This document shows, in pieces, positions 8,577 through 17,371 of a DNA stretch of 64,000 nucleotides. Under the pieces are notes generated by a model. That model made no database searches, was not told the origin of the DNA, and saw nothing but the letters and a program-made list of their open reading frames with translations. The stretch comes from Dysosmobacter segnis (GTDB lineage: Bacteria; Bacillota; Clostridia; Oscillospirales; Oscillospiraceae). Made by a program: the position numbers and the translations under genes. Position 1 is the stretch's first letter, and every line of letters starts with the position of its first letter. Location: positions 1-64,000 of the forward strand of contig NZ_JACOQI010000009.1 of NCBI RefSeq assembly GCF_014297285.1, read 5' to 3'.

Positions 8577-9092
8577 ATGAAGGTCGAATACTATGTGACT
8601 GATGCCACAACAGGAATTCCTGTATGGGCGGAAATAAGGAAGGCAACACAATTCGACTATAAGAAAACCGTTGAAGAACAATGGCAGACAAGCTGGCTAT
8701 CCGATTTCATTCAGACGGACTCATTGGAGAAGTACGCACTTGAAATTGCGGCAACCGGAGAATTAGTTGGACTTGGTGCATACAGGGATATGCCGGAAGG
8801 CGTTCTGGTATATGTTGAATATATCGAAAGCGCACCGCATAGTAATCCTACATTAGCTGGTCGGCGTAAATATAAAGGCATTGGAGCAGCGTTGCTTGCT
8901 TATGGCATTCAGTTATCGATCGACTACGGATACGGTGGAGCGATTTATTTAAAGGCAAAAACTTCAGAAATCAGGGAACACTATATTCGGGATTTTGGAG
9001 CAATTCCATTCAGCAGATTAGATCCATACCTGCTTTTGATTGATGGAGAAGCGGCAAGAGAGTTATTTTCGCAATATTTGAAGGAGGAGTAA
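8577..9092 (+). CDS. GNAT-like N-acetyltransferase
   Basis: 171 aa. KYKGIGAALLAYGI near residue 100 matches motif A (R/Q-x-x-G-x-G) that binds the acetyl-CoA pyrophosphate, and the sheet-helix order fits the GNAT fold. The acceptor is unknown. The gene is more AT-rich than the recombinase block and is followed two bases later by a 68-aa gene. The tight pair with its own promoter resembles a GNAT toxin with a small partner, but the partner lacks a recognisable antitoxin DNA-binding motif, so that reading is speculative. Confidence 0.65.
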   Translation: MKVEYYVTDATTGIPVWAEIRKATQFDYKKTVEEQWQTSWLSDFIQTDSLEKYALEIAATGELVGLGAYRDMPEGVLVYVEYIESAPHSNPTLAGRRKYKGIGAALLAYGIQLSIDYGYGGAIYLKAKTSEIREHYIRDFGAIPFSRLDPYLLLIDGEAARELFSQYLKEE

Positions 9093-9094
9093 TC

Positions 9095-9301
9095 ATGTTA
9101 CAGGAAAAGTATGCAAAACTGGACGACTTAGCAGCGCCGAACTGTTATGTTGCGCCTCCGACCAGTGAGGATCTGTCCTATGTCGTTCATTTCCGTCAGA
9201 TATGCAAGCGGTACAATATTGACTTTTCATCTGCCGATTCTGATGAGAAGAATTTTGTGATGAAAATGGCGGAAAAGAGCTTTATGCCAAAGCGAGCCTG
9301 A
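9095..9301 (+). CDS. Small protein paired with the GNAT-like gene (68 aa)
   Basis: It starts two bases after the GNAT-like stop with an AAGGAGGAG ribosome site. It contains a VAPPTSEDLSYVVHF stretch and ends basic (MPKRA). I recognise no family. Translational coupling suggests it acts with the acetyltransferase-like protein. Confidence 0.6.
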   Translation: MLQEKYAKLDDLAAPNCYVAPPTSEDLSYVVHFRQICKRYNIDFSSADSDEKNFVMKMAEKSFMPKRA

Positions 9302-9432
9302 TATATAAAATCCATTATGCCGCAAGCGACTGAAGGGAACGAACGAGTCACACTTTTCGATTAAACGGACTTGTAAGTATTTTCAAGCGCCTGCGGTGTT
9401 CTTATTGTTCAGTGCATGATGCGGTTACATCA

Positions 9433-9792
9433 GGCAGCAAATTTGTTGAAAACCTTGCCGCCGACATCAAAATTTCTTCCCCGGACACCACCGGCTACTC
9501 GGTGAGAAACCTGTAATATATGGCAAAGTTCGCAGCAGCTTATTCCGGTGATGAATTGTGCAACAGCCTGTTGCACAAATCCCGTAGGGACATAATGTTG
9601 CGTTATTGGACAAGCTCTTCGATAGCAAAGAACGCCTTTGGTACACGGAGAAAATCGCAGAGAATGGACCACACCGACCGCCCTGGCGATGTTGCCGACC
9701 CGTGGTACACAGGCAATTTCGAGGCCACTTGGCGGGATGTGCTGGAAGGGTGTCAGGGGCTTTTCAAAGAATTGACCCACGATAAGGTCTGA
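9433..9792 (+). pseudogene. Decayed DUF1016 (YhcG-type) gene joined to a phosphatase 3' end
   Basis: The first part reads GSKFVENLAADIK, TGYSVRNL, then YMAKFAAAY, then in another frame ALLDKLFDSKERLWYTEK. These are consecutive YhcG/DUF1016 motifs separated by frameshifts and a stop. At about 9663 the frame changes into DVADPWYTGNFEATWRDV, a close copy of the last 40 residues of the phosphatase at 8045-8500. The gene order (DUF1016 then phosphatase) is that of the intact pair upstream, so this is a second, internally deleted copy. Confidence 0.75.
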
Positions 9793-9808
9793 ATGGAGGC
9801 GAAAGCGG

Positions 9809-10627
9809 ATGAATGGGAAAATCATTGTAAACGGTGCTGAGATCACGGTCACTACCATTGATGATAAGGATTACATATCTTTGACAGATATGCTCAAAGC
9901 CAAAGACGGCGACTTTTTTATCTCTGACTGGCTGAGAAACCGGAATACCGTTGAGTTCCTTGGGATTTGGGAACAGATACACAACCCCGATTTTAATTAT
10001 GGCGAATTCGCCACAATTAGAAGTCAGGCTGGCTTGAACAGCTACAAGATCAGCGTAAAAGAGTGGGTGGAAAAAACCAACGCAATTGGTCTCAGAGCCA
10101 AGGCCGGACGATATGGTGGAACATACGCATATAAGGACATCGCCTTTGAGTTCGGTATGTGGATCAGCCCCGAATTCAAAATCTACCTCATCAAAGAGTT
10201 TGAGCGGCTCAAGTCCGAGGAGTTGAAGCAGCTTGGCTGGGATATCAAGCGCAACCTTGCCAAGATCAATTATCGCATTCACACGGATGCCATCAAGGAG
10301 AATCTGATCCCACCTGAACTGTCTGCCCGGCAGATTTCCCTGGTCTATGCCAATGAAGCCGATGTCCTGAATATGGCGCTGTTTGGTATGACGACCAAAG
10401 AGTGGCGCGATGCCCACCCGAATCTTAAAGGCAACATCCGCGACTATGCCAACGTTTCGCAGCTTGTGTGCTTGTCCAATCTGGAGAACCTGAATGCGGT
10501 GTTCATCAACGAAGGAATCCCGCAGGCAGAGCGTCTGGCAAAGCTCAACGCCATTGCCATCAGCCAGATGAAGGTGTTGACGGAAGACCACAGGCTGCTG
10601 CAGCTCGATGCAGCCGAGGATAAATAG
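9809..10627 (+). CDS. KilA-N domain protein
   Basis: 272 aa. The N-terminal 110 residues (YISLTDMLKAKDGDFFISDWLRNR, then a KISVKEWVEKTNAIGL and GGTYAYKDIAFEFGMWIS stretch) are a KilA-N DNA-binding domain as found in phage and mobile-element regulators and antirepressors. The C-terminal half resembles bacterial virulence/RhuM-like proteins in its helical content. GGAGG precedes the ATG. It is element cargo; its role is unknown. Confidence 0.85.
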   Translation: MNGKIIVNGAEITVTTIDDKDYISLTDMLKAKDGDFFISDWLRNRNTVEFLGIWEQIHNPDFNYGEFATIRSQAGLNSYKISVKEWVEKTNAIGLRAKAGRYGGTYAYKDIAFEFGMWISPEFKIYLIKEFERLKSEELKQLGWDIKRNLAKINYRIHTDAIKENLIPPELSARQISLVYANEADVLNMALFGMTTKEWRDAHPNLKGNIRDYANVSQLVCLSNLENLNAVFINEGIPQAERLAKLNAIAISQMKVLTEDHRLLQLDAAEDK

Positions 10628-10679
10628 GTTTGCTCAGATAATAACTGTATTACAATATATGACAGTGTGAGGAAAACTG

Positions 10680-12170
10680 ATGAAAATGCCATTTCCAATT
10701 AACTATCCAGAGATGGTGGTAAAAAAATCTGGTGGACTAACCGCATCAGAGAACAAACTGGCTATCCTGGGATATCATACCTTTTTAAGTTTGTGGAGCT
10801 ATCCTAATCCATATAAAATGCAGTCAAATGGAAAGGAATTGTGCGATTTATTAATTGTTTTTGATAAGCATATCATCATTTTTTCAGACAAAGACTGTGC
10901 GTATGGAAACTCCGGTGATGCACTTGTTGATTGGAGAAGATGGTACAAAAAAGCAATTCAAAAATCTGCAGAACAGTTGATTGGAGCCAAAAACTGGATA
11001 CTGCATTACCCAGATAGAATCGCAGTTGATGCTAAGTGCTCTCAAAAACTTCCACTGGAAATAAAAATTACCCCCGAAACCAGATTTCATTTAATTGCCA
11101 TCGCACATGGGGCTGAAGAATCATGCAAAGCCTATTTTTCCGGTGAAGATGGAGGTCTCCTTATCGACAATCAGATTGTCGGTGATATGCATATCGGTAA
11201 AGATTGCGAACCATTTCGCATAGGGCAAATACTTGACGATACAGATAATTTCATACACGTTTTTGATGATTCATCATATTACAATATTCTCTCAGAGTTA
11301 GATACTGTACGAGATTTTGTCGGATATTTGAATGCACGCCAAGAACTCTTGACTCAAAAACATGTATTGGCTGAAAGTGAGAATGACATTTTAGCACAGC
11401 ATTTGTATGGGGTAATAAAAGGAAACAACGCATCTTTGCAGGAAATCAGCAGAGAATATTCTGATGTCTACTTTGAGGGAGGATTACTACCAGAACTAAA
11501 ACAATCTAAGCAGTACCGCGATTGGCGCGTAAAAGTAAGAACAAGCTATTTCTGGGATGACTTGTTACAGAAAACATTTTTCTTTGTTGAAAATGGAATG
11601 TCAGAATTTACTACGATTCCAACAATACATGAACAAAGTGAATTGTTTAAATACATGGCTTGCGAGGATCGTTTTCATCGGCATTGCCTTTCAGAAGGTT
11701 TTTTATCGTTTTTGTCAAAGGCTAATCCTGGGGATAGAGGAACGAGAATCCTGTTTAATTCCAGCGAATGCAACCATTGCTATTTATTGTTACTGCTTCC
11801 CAGAGAGAAGTACATGTCCGATACAGATTATCGTGCCATCCGAAGGGAAATGCTTACAAATTATTGTAAAATTATCAAATCTGAATATCCGGAAATTTCT
11901 TATATAATCGGCGTAGCGCACGAAACATCTGATAAAGACTACTCTTCAGAAGATTTTGTATATTTCGATGCCAGCGAATGGTCTGACGAAGATCAGCATA
12001 ACGCAGTAGCTCTAAAAACAGAATATGAGGAACTTCATTTGCTTTCAGAACGCTCAATGGCATCAAGAACCTTTTACTCAGAGGCTCCAAAAATGAAAGG
12101 GCGTGACAGAAATAAGCCATGTCCATGTGGCAGCGGACGCAAATTCAAGAACTGTTGCGGCATAAGTTGA
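10680..12170 (+). CDS. SEC-C motif protein with nuclease-like N terminus
   Basis: 496 aa, clearly AT-richer than its neighbours. The last 20 residues are a SEC-C zinc motif (PCPCGSGRKFKNCCG). The N-terminal 120 residues contain ELCDLLIVFDKHIIIFSDKD and a later Lys-rich helix, a spacing reminiscent of NERD/PDDEXK restriction-type nucleases; I cannot confirm the fold. The middle is unrecognised. SEC-C tags occur on many phage-defence and mobile-element proteins. The location in element cargo and the foreign base composition suggest a defence role, which is inference. Confidence 0.7.
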   Translation: MKMPFPINYPEMVVKKSGGLTASENKLAILGYHTFLSLWSYPNPYKMQSNGKELCDLLIVFDKHIIIFSDKDCAYGNSGDALVDWRRWYKKAIQKSAEQLIGAKNWILHYPDRIAVDAKCSQKLPLEIKITPETRFHLIAIAHGAEESCKAYFSGEDGGLLIDNQIVGDMHIGKDCEPFRIGQILDDTDNFIHVFDDSSYYNILSELDTVRDFVGYLNARQELLTQKHVLAESENDILAQHLYGVIKGNNASLQEISREYSDVYFEGGLLPELKQSKQYRDWRVKVRTSYFWDDLLQKTFFFVENGMSEFTTIPTIHEQSELFKYMACEDRFHRHCLSEGFLSFLSKANPGDRGTRILFNSSECNHCYLLLLLPREKYMSDTDYRAIRREMLTNYCKIIKSEYPEISYIIGVAHETSDKDYSSEDFVYFDASEWSDEDQHNAVALKTEYEELHLLSERSMASRTFYSEAPKMKGRDRNKPCPCGSGRKFKNCCGIS

Positions 12171-12565
12171 TTGGCAATTAGTAAAAGGCATAAATTATGG
12201 CAGGATACTTGTACCCGAGAAGAAATTTACAGTGCTTCTCTGCAAACTGTAAAATAACCGATGGCACAAAGATAAAAAGCACAAAGATGACATAACAATA
12301 ACGTTAAAAGAAAATATCCAGAATGAAGTAGCTTGCCAAAAGTCATCGAAATCGTCTGATTTCGATGACTTTTGCTTTTCATAAGTTGTCATTTTCGGAT
12401 ACCACTTTTTTCTGACCCAAACGCTGACCCCAACGGGAGCTAAACTGTACCCAAGAAAATGGACACGAGATTTTGACCCATGGCCCCGTTCGGCGGACAC
12501 GCATTTGACCCATAGGGTCAGAAGCGCCGCACCTGTGTTACGCAAAGGGCGTTCGCGGCATTCAT
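12171..12565 (+). other. Intergenic stretch with terminator and decayed insertion-sequence left end
   Basis: No supported gene. 12338-12380 is a terminator for the SEC-C gene: a perfect 16-base stem around the loop GTCT, ending ACTTTTGCTTTT. 12411-12520 carries several TGACCC repeats. From about 12536 the sequence, read in the frame of the next gene, already encodes transposase-like residues (GVRGIHMRLLH), so the transposase is missing its 5' part. Confidence 0.6.
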
Positions 12566-13240
12566 ATGCGGCTTTTGCACATGGGTATCCGAATGAACGT
12601 GAAGAAGATCCGCCGCCTGATGCGGAAATACAAGCTCACCTGCCCCATCCGAAAGCCGAATCCCTACCGCAGATTGCAGCGATCCATCCGAATGGGCAGC
12701 GCCGCGGAGAATTTGGTCAACCGGGAATTCGAGTCTCATGGGCCGAGAGCCATCCTCCTGACGGACATCACATACATCCCGCTCTGCGGCAGATTCTGCT
12801 ACCTCTCCACGATCCTGGACGCCTGTACAAAGCAGGTCCTGGCCTATGCGATGAGCGAATCGCTGGAAGTGGATTTTGTTTTGGAAACGGTCCAGCTGCT
12901 GGTAAAGCACCATGGGATCTCGCTGAGCAAGGAGACCGTGATCCACAGCGACCAGGGTACCCACTACACCAGTCTGAAGTTCATCCAGCTGGTGGAGAAC
13001 AGCGCGCTGCGGCGGTCCATGTCCCGCAGAGGGAACTGCTGGGACAACGCGCCCCAAGAGAGCTTCTTCGGGCACATGAAGGACGAGCTGGCCAGTGAGA
13101 TCCCGGGGCGGACGTCTTTTGAGGCCGCCAAAGCCTCCATTGACCGCTGGATGGATTACTACAACAACGACCGCTGCCAGTGGGATCTGGCGAAGTTATC
13201 CCCTAACGAATATTACCACTACATCACCACAGGTGAGTAC
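12536..13240 (+). mobile_element. IS3-family (IS150-type) insertion sequence remnant
   Basis: Covers the OrfB integrase core of an IS3-family element: LTDITYIP (first Asp), VIHSDQGTHYTS (second Asp) and NCWDNAPQESFFGHMKDE (catalytic Glu). OrfA and the 5' part of OrfB are absent, and the 3' side runs straight into serine-recombinase sequence, so the copy cannot move by itself. Terminal inverted repeats could not be paired by eye. Confidence 0.75.
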
Positions 13241-13687
13241 CCCGCCGGTACCATGCGGCGGCGCAGAGAGGAGCTGTCCAAGCTGTTCAAGCGGCTCTAT
13301 GAGGACAATGTGCTGGGGCGGGTGACCGATGAGCAGTACCGGATGCTGGCGGGCGATTACACCGTCGAACAGAAAGCGTTGGAGGAACAGATCCCCGAAA
13401 AGGAGGCCCGGCTGGAAAAGCTGAAAGCCGCCTCCGCCAACGTGAACACATTCGTTGAGAAGGCAAAGCAGTACACCGCCATCGACGAGCTGACGCCGGA
13501 GCTGCTGCGGCTGTTCATCCAGCGGATCGAGGTAGGCGAGCGGACGGAGAAATACTCCCGCAGCTCCCACCAGAGCATCCGCATCGTGTACCGCGACATC
13601 GGCACGGTGGACAGCGCGATGGAGCAGGGCGAGGCGCAGCCGCGCATTGCGCCGCCCCTGAGTGAGGTATTCGAGCTTCCCGCATAA
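12566..13687 (+). pseudogene. Chimeric ORF: IS3 transposase core fused in frame to a serine-recombinase tail
   Basis: 373 aa in one open frame. Residues 1 to about 222 are an IS3-type OrfB with the DDE residues, ending at the usual LAKLSPNEYYHYI motif. Residues from about 226 on (RRREELSKLFKRLYEDN, GRVTDEQYRMLAGDYT, LTPELLRLFIQRIEV) are the C-terminal coiled-coil of a TndX/TnpX-type serine recombinase. Neither half is complete. The likely origin is insertion or deletion joining the two genes at about 13,235. The frame is uninterrupted, so a product could be made. Confidence 0.85.
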
Positions 13688-13714
13688 TAAAAAAGCAGAG
13701 AAAAAACGCAAGAA

Positions 13715-13740
13715 GCGGACAGTAAGCGCTGTCCGCCCCC
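13715..13740 (+). terminator. Hairpin after the chimeric ORF
   Basis: Perfect 8-base stem GCGGACAG / CTGTCCGC with loop TAAGCG, 28 bases after the stop. No T-run follows, so termination strength is uncertain. Nothing else is seen between 13,741 and 13,830. Confidence 0.4.
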
Positions 13741-13830
13741 TTGCAAGACATGGTGTCAACTTGTGTCCCTATGAACATTACCCGGTCGGTTTCCGCAGCT
13801 TCTTCTGTTTGGACTCCAAAGAGCACAGAC

Positions 13831-14169
13831 TTATTCCGTCCGCAGCTCCACTAAAACGGCGTCCTCGGCGGCAAAATAATCCGCTGTGTCGCTGCTAAGC
13901 CCCGATGCCTTCGCAGCCTGTTCAAAGGAGATGTCCGGCAGGTTGCTGAGGTACACAAACACGGAATCGCATTCCGCGTTTGGCAGCCGCCCTCTGCATT
14001 CAAGGCGGTATTCATAGGACCGGTCATCGCAGGACCAGGTACCGTCCTCCAGTTCGTAATAGGTGTTTATATTTCCATCGTAGGTCGCCCTGATCCCATT
14101 CTTTTTCCCGCAGCCGATGGCAACGGACGCAAGGAACAGGCACAGGAAAATGACTGTCAGATTTTTCAT
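13831..14169 (-). CDS. Small lipoprotein (112 aa)
   Basis: N-terminal signal with lipobox VAIGC (Cys about residue 20), so it is lipid-anchored outside the membrane. The mature part is acidic, with an NTYYELEDGTWSCDD stretch and a helical C terminus. No family recognised. AGGAGGACATCG precedes the start. Confidence 0.7.
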   Translation of the reverse strand: MKNLTVIFLCLFLASVAIGCGKKNGIRATYDGNINTYYELEDGTWSCDDRSYEYRLECRGRLPNAECDSVFVYLSNLPDISFEQAAKASGLSSDTADYFAAEDAVLVELRTE

Positions 14170-14246
14170 AACGATGTCCTCCTTCGTTCTGTTGATCCTG
14201 TATGGATATTTTACCGTTCGCTGTCAGGAATTGCGGTTCAGAGCGA

Positions 14247-14684
14247 TTATTTCCGCTCCGGGAACCGGGCGCAGGCCTGATCCAGATCCTCAATGAGTGC
14301 TTTCAATTCTGGTCCGGTAAGGGTGCAGTTCAGCTCCGCCGTATCGTCTCCATCCATCGTGTTGGGCAGATAAAAGGAGATATACACCCGGAACAGCTCA
14401 CCCTCCGCCCAGGCAAACAGGCTGAGATCCGACGAAATGAAGTCGCAGTCATAGCGGTCCTTGATCCCGGCGGCCAGCACCTTCAATCCGGCGTTCATCC
14501 CCGCCAGCTCCTGAGCCAGCAGGCAGGCGTTGGAGTCCTTATGGGTATAGCCGTCCTCATCCACCCAGGTGCAGCGCAGTTGCAGCCAATTCTTATCGTA
14601 TTCATCCATTCCGTATTCAGTTTCTGGAAATTCGTAGCTTACAAAATCCAGTCGAATACTGGCGTTCTCGTTTTTCAGCAGCAT
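14247..14684 (-). CDS. WapI-like immunity-type protein
   Basis: 145 aa, soluble and acidic, with the pattern RLDFVSYEFPE, YDKNWLQLRCTW and then a helical Leu-rich segment. The pattern resembles the WapI/immunity family that protects against contact-dependent toxins. No toxin gene is visible nearby, so it may be an orphan immunity gene. GGAGAAC precedes the start. Family assignment is by pattern only. Confidence 0.5.
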   Translation of the reverse strand: MLLKNENASIRLDFVSYEFPETEYGMDEYDKNWLQLRCTWVDEDGYTHKDSNACLLAQELAGMNAGLKVLAAGIKDRYDCDFISSDLSLFAWAEGELFRVYISFYLPNTMDGDDTAELNCTLTGPELKALIEDLDQACARFPERK

Positions 14685-14751
14685 AGTGTTCTCCTTACCG
14701 GCTCTATGGCCTGATTTTTGACAGTCCCATCATACCACGTTCTTTCCCCGT

Positions 14752-14779
14752 TTGCAATTCCGGCGGAATATGATACAAT
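14752..14779 (+). promoter_or_regulatory. Promoter of the ModE-like gene
   Basis: TTGCAA (14752-14757), a 16-base spacer and TACAAT (14774-14779), 30 bases before the start codon. Confidence 0.55.
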
Positions 14780-14808
14780 GATTTTATCAAGCCGACGGGA
14801 GGTATACC

Positions 14809-15150
14809 ATGGAATTGAAGCTGACACCCCGCTTTCTGCAAAATGGACAGCGCTTTTTCGGTCCCGGCGTGGCGGAGCTGCTGGAGCGGGTCCGGGAGCA
14901 CCGGTCCCTGCGGGCCGCTGCCGCCTCCATGGAGATGGCCTATTCCAAGGCATGGCGCATCATACATGAGGCGGAGGAGGGCTTTGGCTTCCGGCTGCTG
15001 GACTCCACCATCGGCGGCCGTCACGGCGGCGGTGCGTCCCTGACGCCTGAGGCAGAGCAGCTTTTAGCGGATTATCGCCGCTTTGAAGCGGATATTTTTG
15101 CTTACAGCCAAGCCCGCTTTCAGGAAATCTTCCCCCAATCGAAGCCGTAA
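14809..15150 (+). CDS. ModE-type winged-helix molybdate regulator
   Basis: 113 aa, a stand-alone N-terminal domain of ModE: a LysR-like helix-turn-helix (SLRAAAASMEMAYSKAWRII, residues 34-53) and the wing LLDSTIGGRHGGGASLT. The C-terminal molybdate-binding (Mop) domains are absent, as in many short Firmicute forms. The gene is a few kb from two molybdenum hydroxylase systems, which are probable targets. AGGAGGTATACC-like ribosome site (GGGAGGTATACC) precedes the ATG. Confidence 0.85.
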   Translation: MELKLTPRFLQNGQRFFGPGVAELLERVREHRSLRAAAASMEMAYSKAWRIIHEAEEGFGFRLLDSTIGGRHGGGASLTPEAEQLLADYRRFEADIFAYSQARFQEIFPQSKP

Positions 15151-15158
15151 TTGAACCA

Positions 15159-15365
15159 TAAAAAGCACCGCCCCGGTTTTTGAACCGCATCCCGTCAAGA
15201 CAATGTCATTAAGTTTGCGCGCAAAACGCTCAATCACTTATGATGGTGATTGAGCGTTTTTATTTCAGCGCAGGGGGACATATAAAAACAATATTTTTCG
15301 CAAAAAACACTTGACAAATCAATTGCTCATGGAGGGAGCATATCACAAACCGGGGCGGTGTTTTT
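15159..15365. repeat. Split inverted repeat with inner terminator
   Basis: Arms AAAAAGCACCGCCCCGGTTT (15159) and AAACCGGGGCGGTG followed by TTTTT (to 15365) would form a strong bidirectional terminator between the converging ModE and MATE genes, but about 160 bases separate them. Inside lie a good terminator hairpin (15223-15262, AACGCTCAATCAC paired with GTGATTGAGCGTT plus T-run) and a 17-mer CATGGAGGGAGCATATC (15328-15344) that recurs at 26.8 kb. Confidence 0.65.
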
Positions 15366-16731
15366 AATCTTCCGCGTCCAGCTTCCGCAAAGCTTTGCGG
15401 AATTGGACTGTAAACAGGATGGCGGTGCAGGTCACGGCGATGGCATCCGCCACCGGCTCGGCGGTGTAAACCGCCATAGTCTGATCCGCCAGCAGCCGGG
15501 GCATCAGATAGATCAAGGGCAGCAGCAGGACGAATTTCCGCAGCACTGCCACAATGATGGAGCAGCCGGCGGCGCCAATGGAAACGAAGGTCATCTGACA
15601 GGCGATCTGGATACCAAAGAGGAACAGCGCCCCGCAATAGATCCGCAGGGCGGGCACCGTAAAGGCCACCAGCGCCGCGTTAGGGGTGAAGATCCGGGCA
15701 AACGCTCCGGGGCACAGTTGGATCACCGCCCACAGCGCCACAGAATAGCACAGACACACCTTCAGCAGCAGCCGGAAGGTCTTCCGCACCCGCTGGGTAT
15801 TCCGTGCGCCGTAATTGTAGCTGGTGATGGGCTGGGCGCCCTGGGCAATGCCCTGCAAGGGCAGCATGGCGAATTGCATGACGCTGGAGAGGATGGTCAT
15901 GGCGCCAACGGCGATGTCGTCGCCGTATTTCAGCAGCGAGGAATTAAAACACACGGAGATGACGCTCTCGCTGGCCTGCATGATGAAGGTGGCCGTCCCC
16001 AGTGCTACGCAGGGCAAAATCAGGGCAGGGCGGAAACGGACGTTTTCCTTTTTCAGCCGCAGCAGGGTTTTGGGGCCGGTGAGGAACCGCAGCACCCAGA
16101 TACAGGACAGACCTTGGGAGAGAATGGTGGCCAGCGCCGCGCCCCGGACGCCCATGTGCAGTCCGTAAATAAAAATGGGATCCAGAACGATGTTGGCCAC
16201 CGCGCCGATGAGCACCGTCCGCATTCCGATCTTGGCAAAGCCCTGTGCGGTGATAAAGGCGTTCAGGCCCAGGGTCAGCTGCACGAACACGGTGCCCACA
16301 GCGTAGATCTGCATATAGCTGGCGGCGTAGCCGATGGTGTTCTCGCTGGCGCCGAAGGCCAACAGCAGATCCCGGCTCCACAGCAGCAATACCGCCGTCA
16401 GCAGAGCGGAGACCGCTAATTGCAGGGCAAAGCAGCCGCCTAAAATCTTCTCGGCGGTGTCATGATCCTGCTTACCCATGTAGATGGAGGCCCGGGGCGC
16501 GCCGCCGGAGGCCACCAGCGCCGCGAAGGCGGAGACAATTAAAATCAGCGGCAGGCATACGCCCACGCCGGTAAGGGCCAGATCGCCGTCACCGGGAATG
16601 TGGCCGATGTAGATACGGTCCACGATGTTGTAGAGCATATTTACAAGCTGGGCGATGACCGTGGGGATGGCCAGCTGCCGCAGAAGCTTGCCGATCGGCT
16701 CCGTGCCTAAAAAGGTTTTATCCTGATTCAT
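15364..16731 (-). CDS. MATE-family multidrug efflux transporter
   Basis: 455 aa with about 12 predicted membrane segments in the two-fold MATE pattern. The start at 16731 is chosen because MNQDKTFLGTEPIGKLLRQLAIP is the usual family opening; the upstream frame is read-through from the MarR gene. The family exports drugs or organic cations with Na+ or H+. The start overlaps the end of the MarR gene by four bases, so MarR and MATE form one operon, and MarR probably represses it. Confidence 0.93.
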   Translation of the reverse strand: MNQDKTFLGTEPIGKLLRQLAIPTVIAQLVNMLYNIVDRIYIGHIPGDGDLALTGVGVCLPLILIVSAFAALVASGGAPRASIYMGKQDHDTAEKILGGCFALQLAVSALLTAVLLLWSRDLLLAFGASENTIGYAASYMQIYAVGTVFVQLTLGLNAFITAQGFAKIGMRTVLIGAVANIVLDPIFIYGLHMGVRGAALATILSQGLSCIWVLRFLTGPKTLLRLKKENVRFRPALILPCVALGTATFIMQASESVISVCFNSSLLKYGDDIAVGAMTILSSVMQFAMLPLQGIAQGAQPITSYNYGARNTQRVRKTFRLLLKVCLCYSVALWAVIQLCPGAFARIFTPNAALVAFTVPALRIYCGALFLFGIQIACQMTFVSIGAAGCSIIVAVLRKFVLLLPLIYLMPRLLADQTMAVYTAEPVADAIAVTCTAILFTVQFRKALRKLDAED

Positions 16732-17192
16732 TTTGCGTCTCCTTTTGTCGCTTTCCGGCTGCCGCTCAGCCGGTCCATATTTTCTCCGAATACCGCAAAG
16801 CAGCGGAAACAGGTCTCCAGCTCCTCCTCGGTCAAGCCCTCCGTCAGCTGCCGCGAAAAGGTCTCCTGTACAGCGCGGCCCCGCCGGATCACCGGCCCGG
16901 CCTTTTTCGTACACACCAGACGGCATTTCCGCCGGTCTCCCGGCACCGGCTGGCGCTCCAGATACCCCTCCCCCGCCAGCTTTTCCACATGGAAAGAGAC
17001 GATAGCGGGCTTCAGATGGCGGTAGGTACAGATGTCCCGGGCGGTATCCATGCTGGGATTGTTGGCCAAAAACAGGAGAATGTCTACGGCGGGCTGGGCC
17101 ATATCCAGTTCCTCCGTCAAGGGGCGCATGGCCGCGGTGTACGCCTCCTCAAAGCGCTTGGAATAGGTATAAAACCGCACGGCAGGCAGCAT
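16728..17192 (-). CDS. MarR-family transcriptional regulator
   Basis: 154 aa winged helix-turn-helix. The recognition region is DICTYRHLKPAIVSFHVEKL, followed by the wing YLERQPVPGDRRKCRL (D-x-R motif). GAAAGGAGATAGT precedes the start at 17192. It overlaps the MATE gene and most likely controls it in response to a small-molecule ligand. The AT-rich region just upstream (17210-17260) is the likely promoter/operator. Confidence 0.9.
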   Translation of the reverse strand: MLPAVRFYTYSKRFEEAYTAAMRPLTEELDMAQPAVDILLFLANNPSMDTARDICTYRHLKPAIVSFHVEKLAGEGYLERQPVPGDRRKCRLVCTKKAGPVIRRGRAVQETFSRQLTEGLTEEELETCFRCFAVFGENMDRLSGSRKATKGDAK

Positions 17193-17371
17193 GAGACTAT
17201 CTCCTTTCGAATAGTACAATTTTGAATAATTTGATATTATAATACTTTTCCGTGAATTGTCAAGCCCCGGCAGAATAGAGATATGCCGTTTTTCGATAGA
17301 TGAACATGAGGCGGAAAACCATGCAGACAGGTGTACTTGTCGAACCGTTTCGCCGCAAACGCGCAAAAAAG

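Noticed and set aside
9310..9432. Possible gene between the GNAT pair and the DUF1016 remnant
   Set aside because: Only very short frames; no ribosome site.
13662..13898. 78-codon plus-strand frame after the chimeric ORF
   Set aside because: It starts inside the chimeric ORF and runs antisense into the lipoprotein gene; no ribosome site.
15358..16419. 353-codon plus-strand frame opposite the MATE gene
   Set aside because: Gln/Gly/His-rich shadow of a membrane protein gene.
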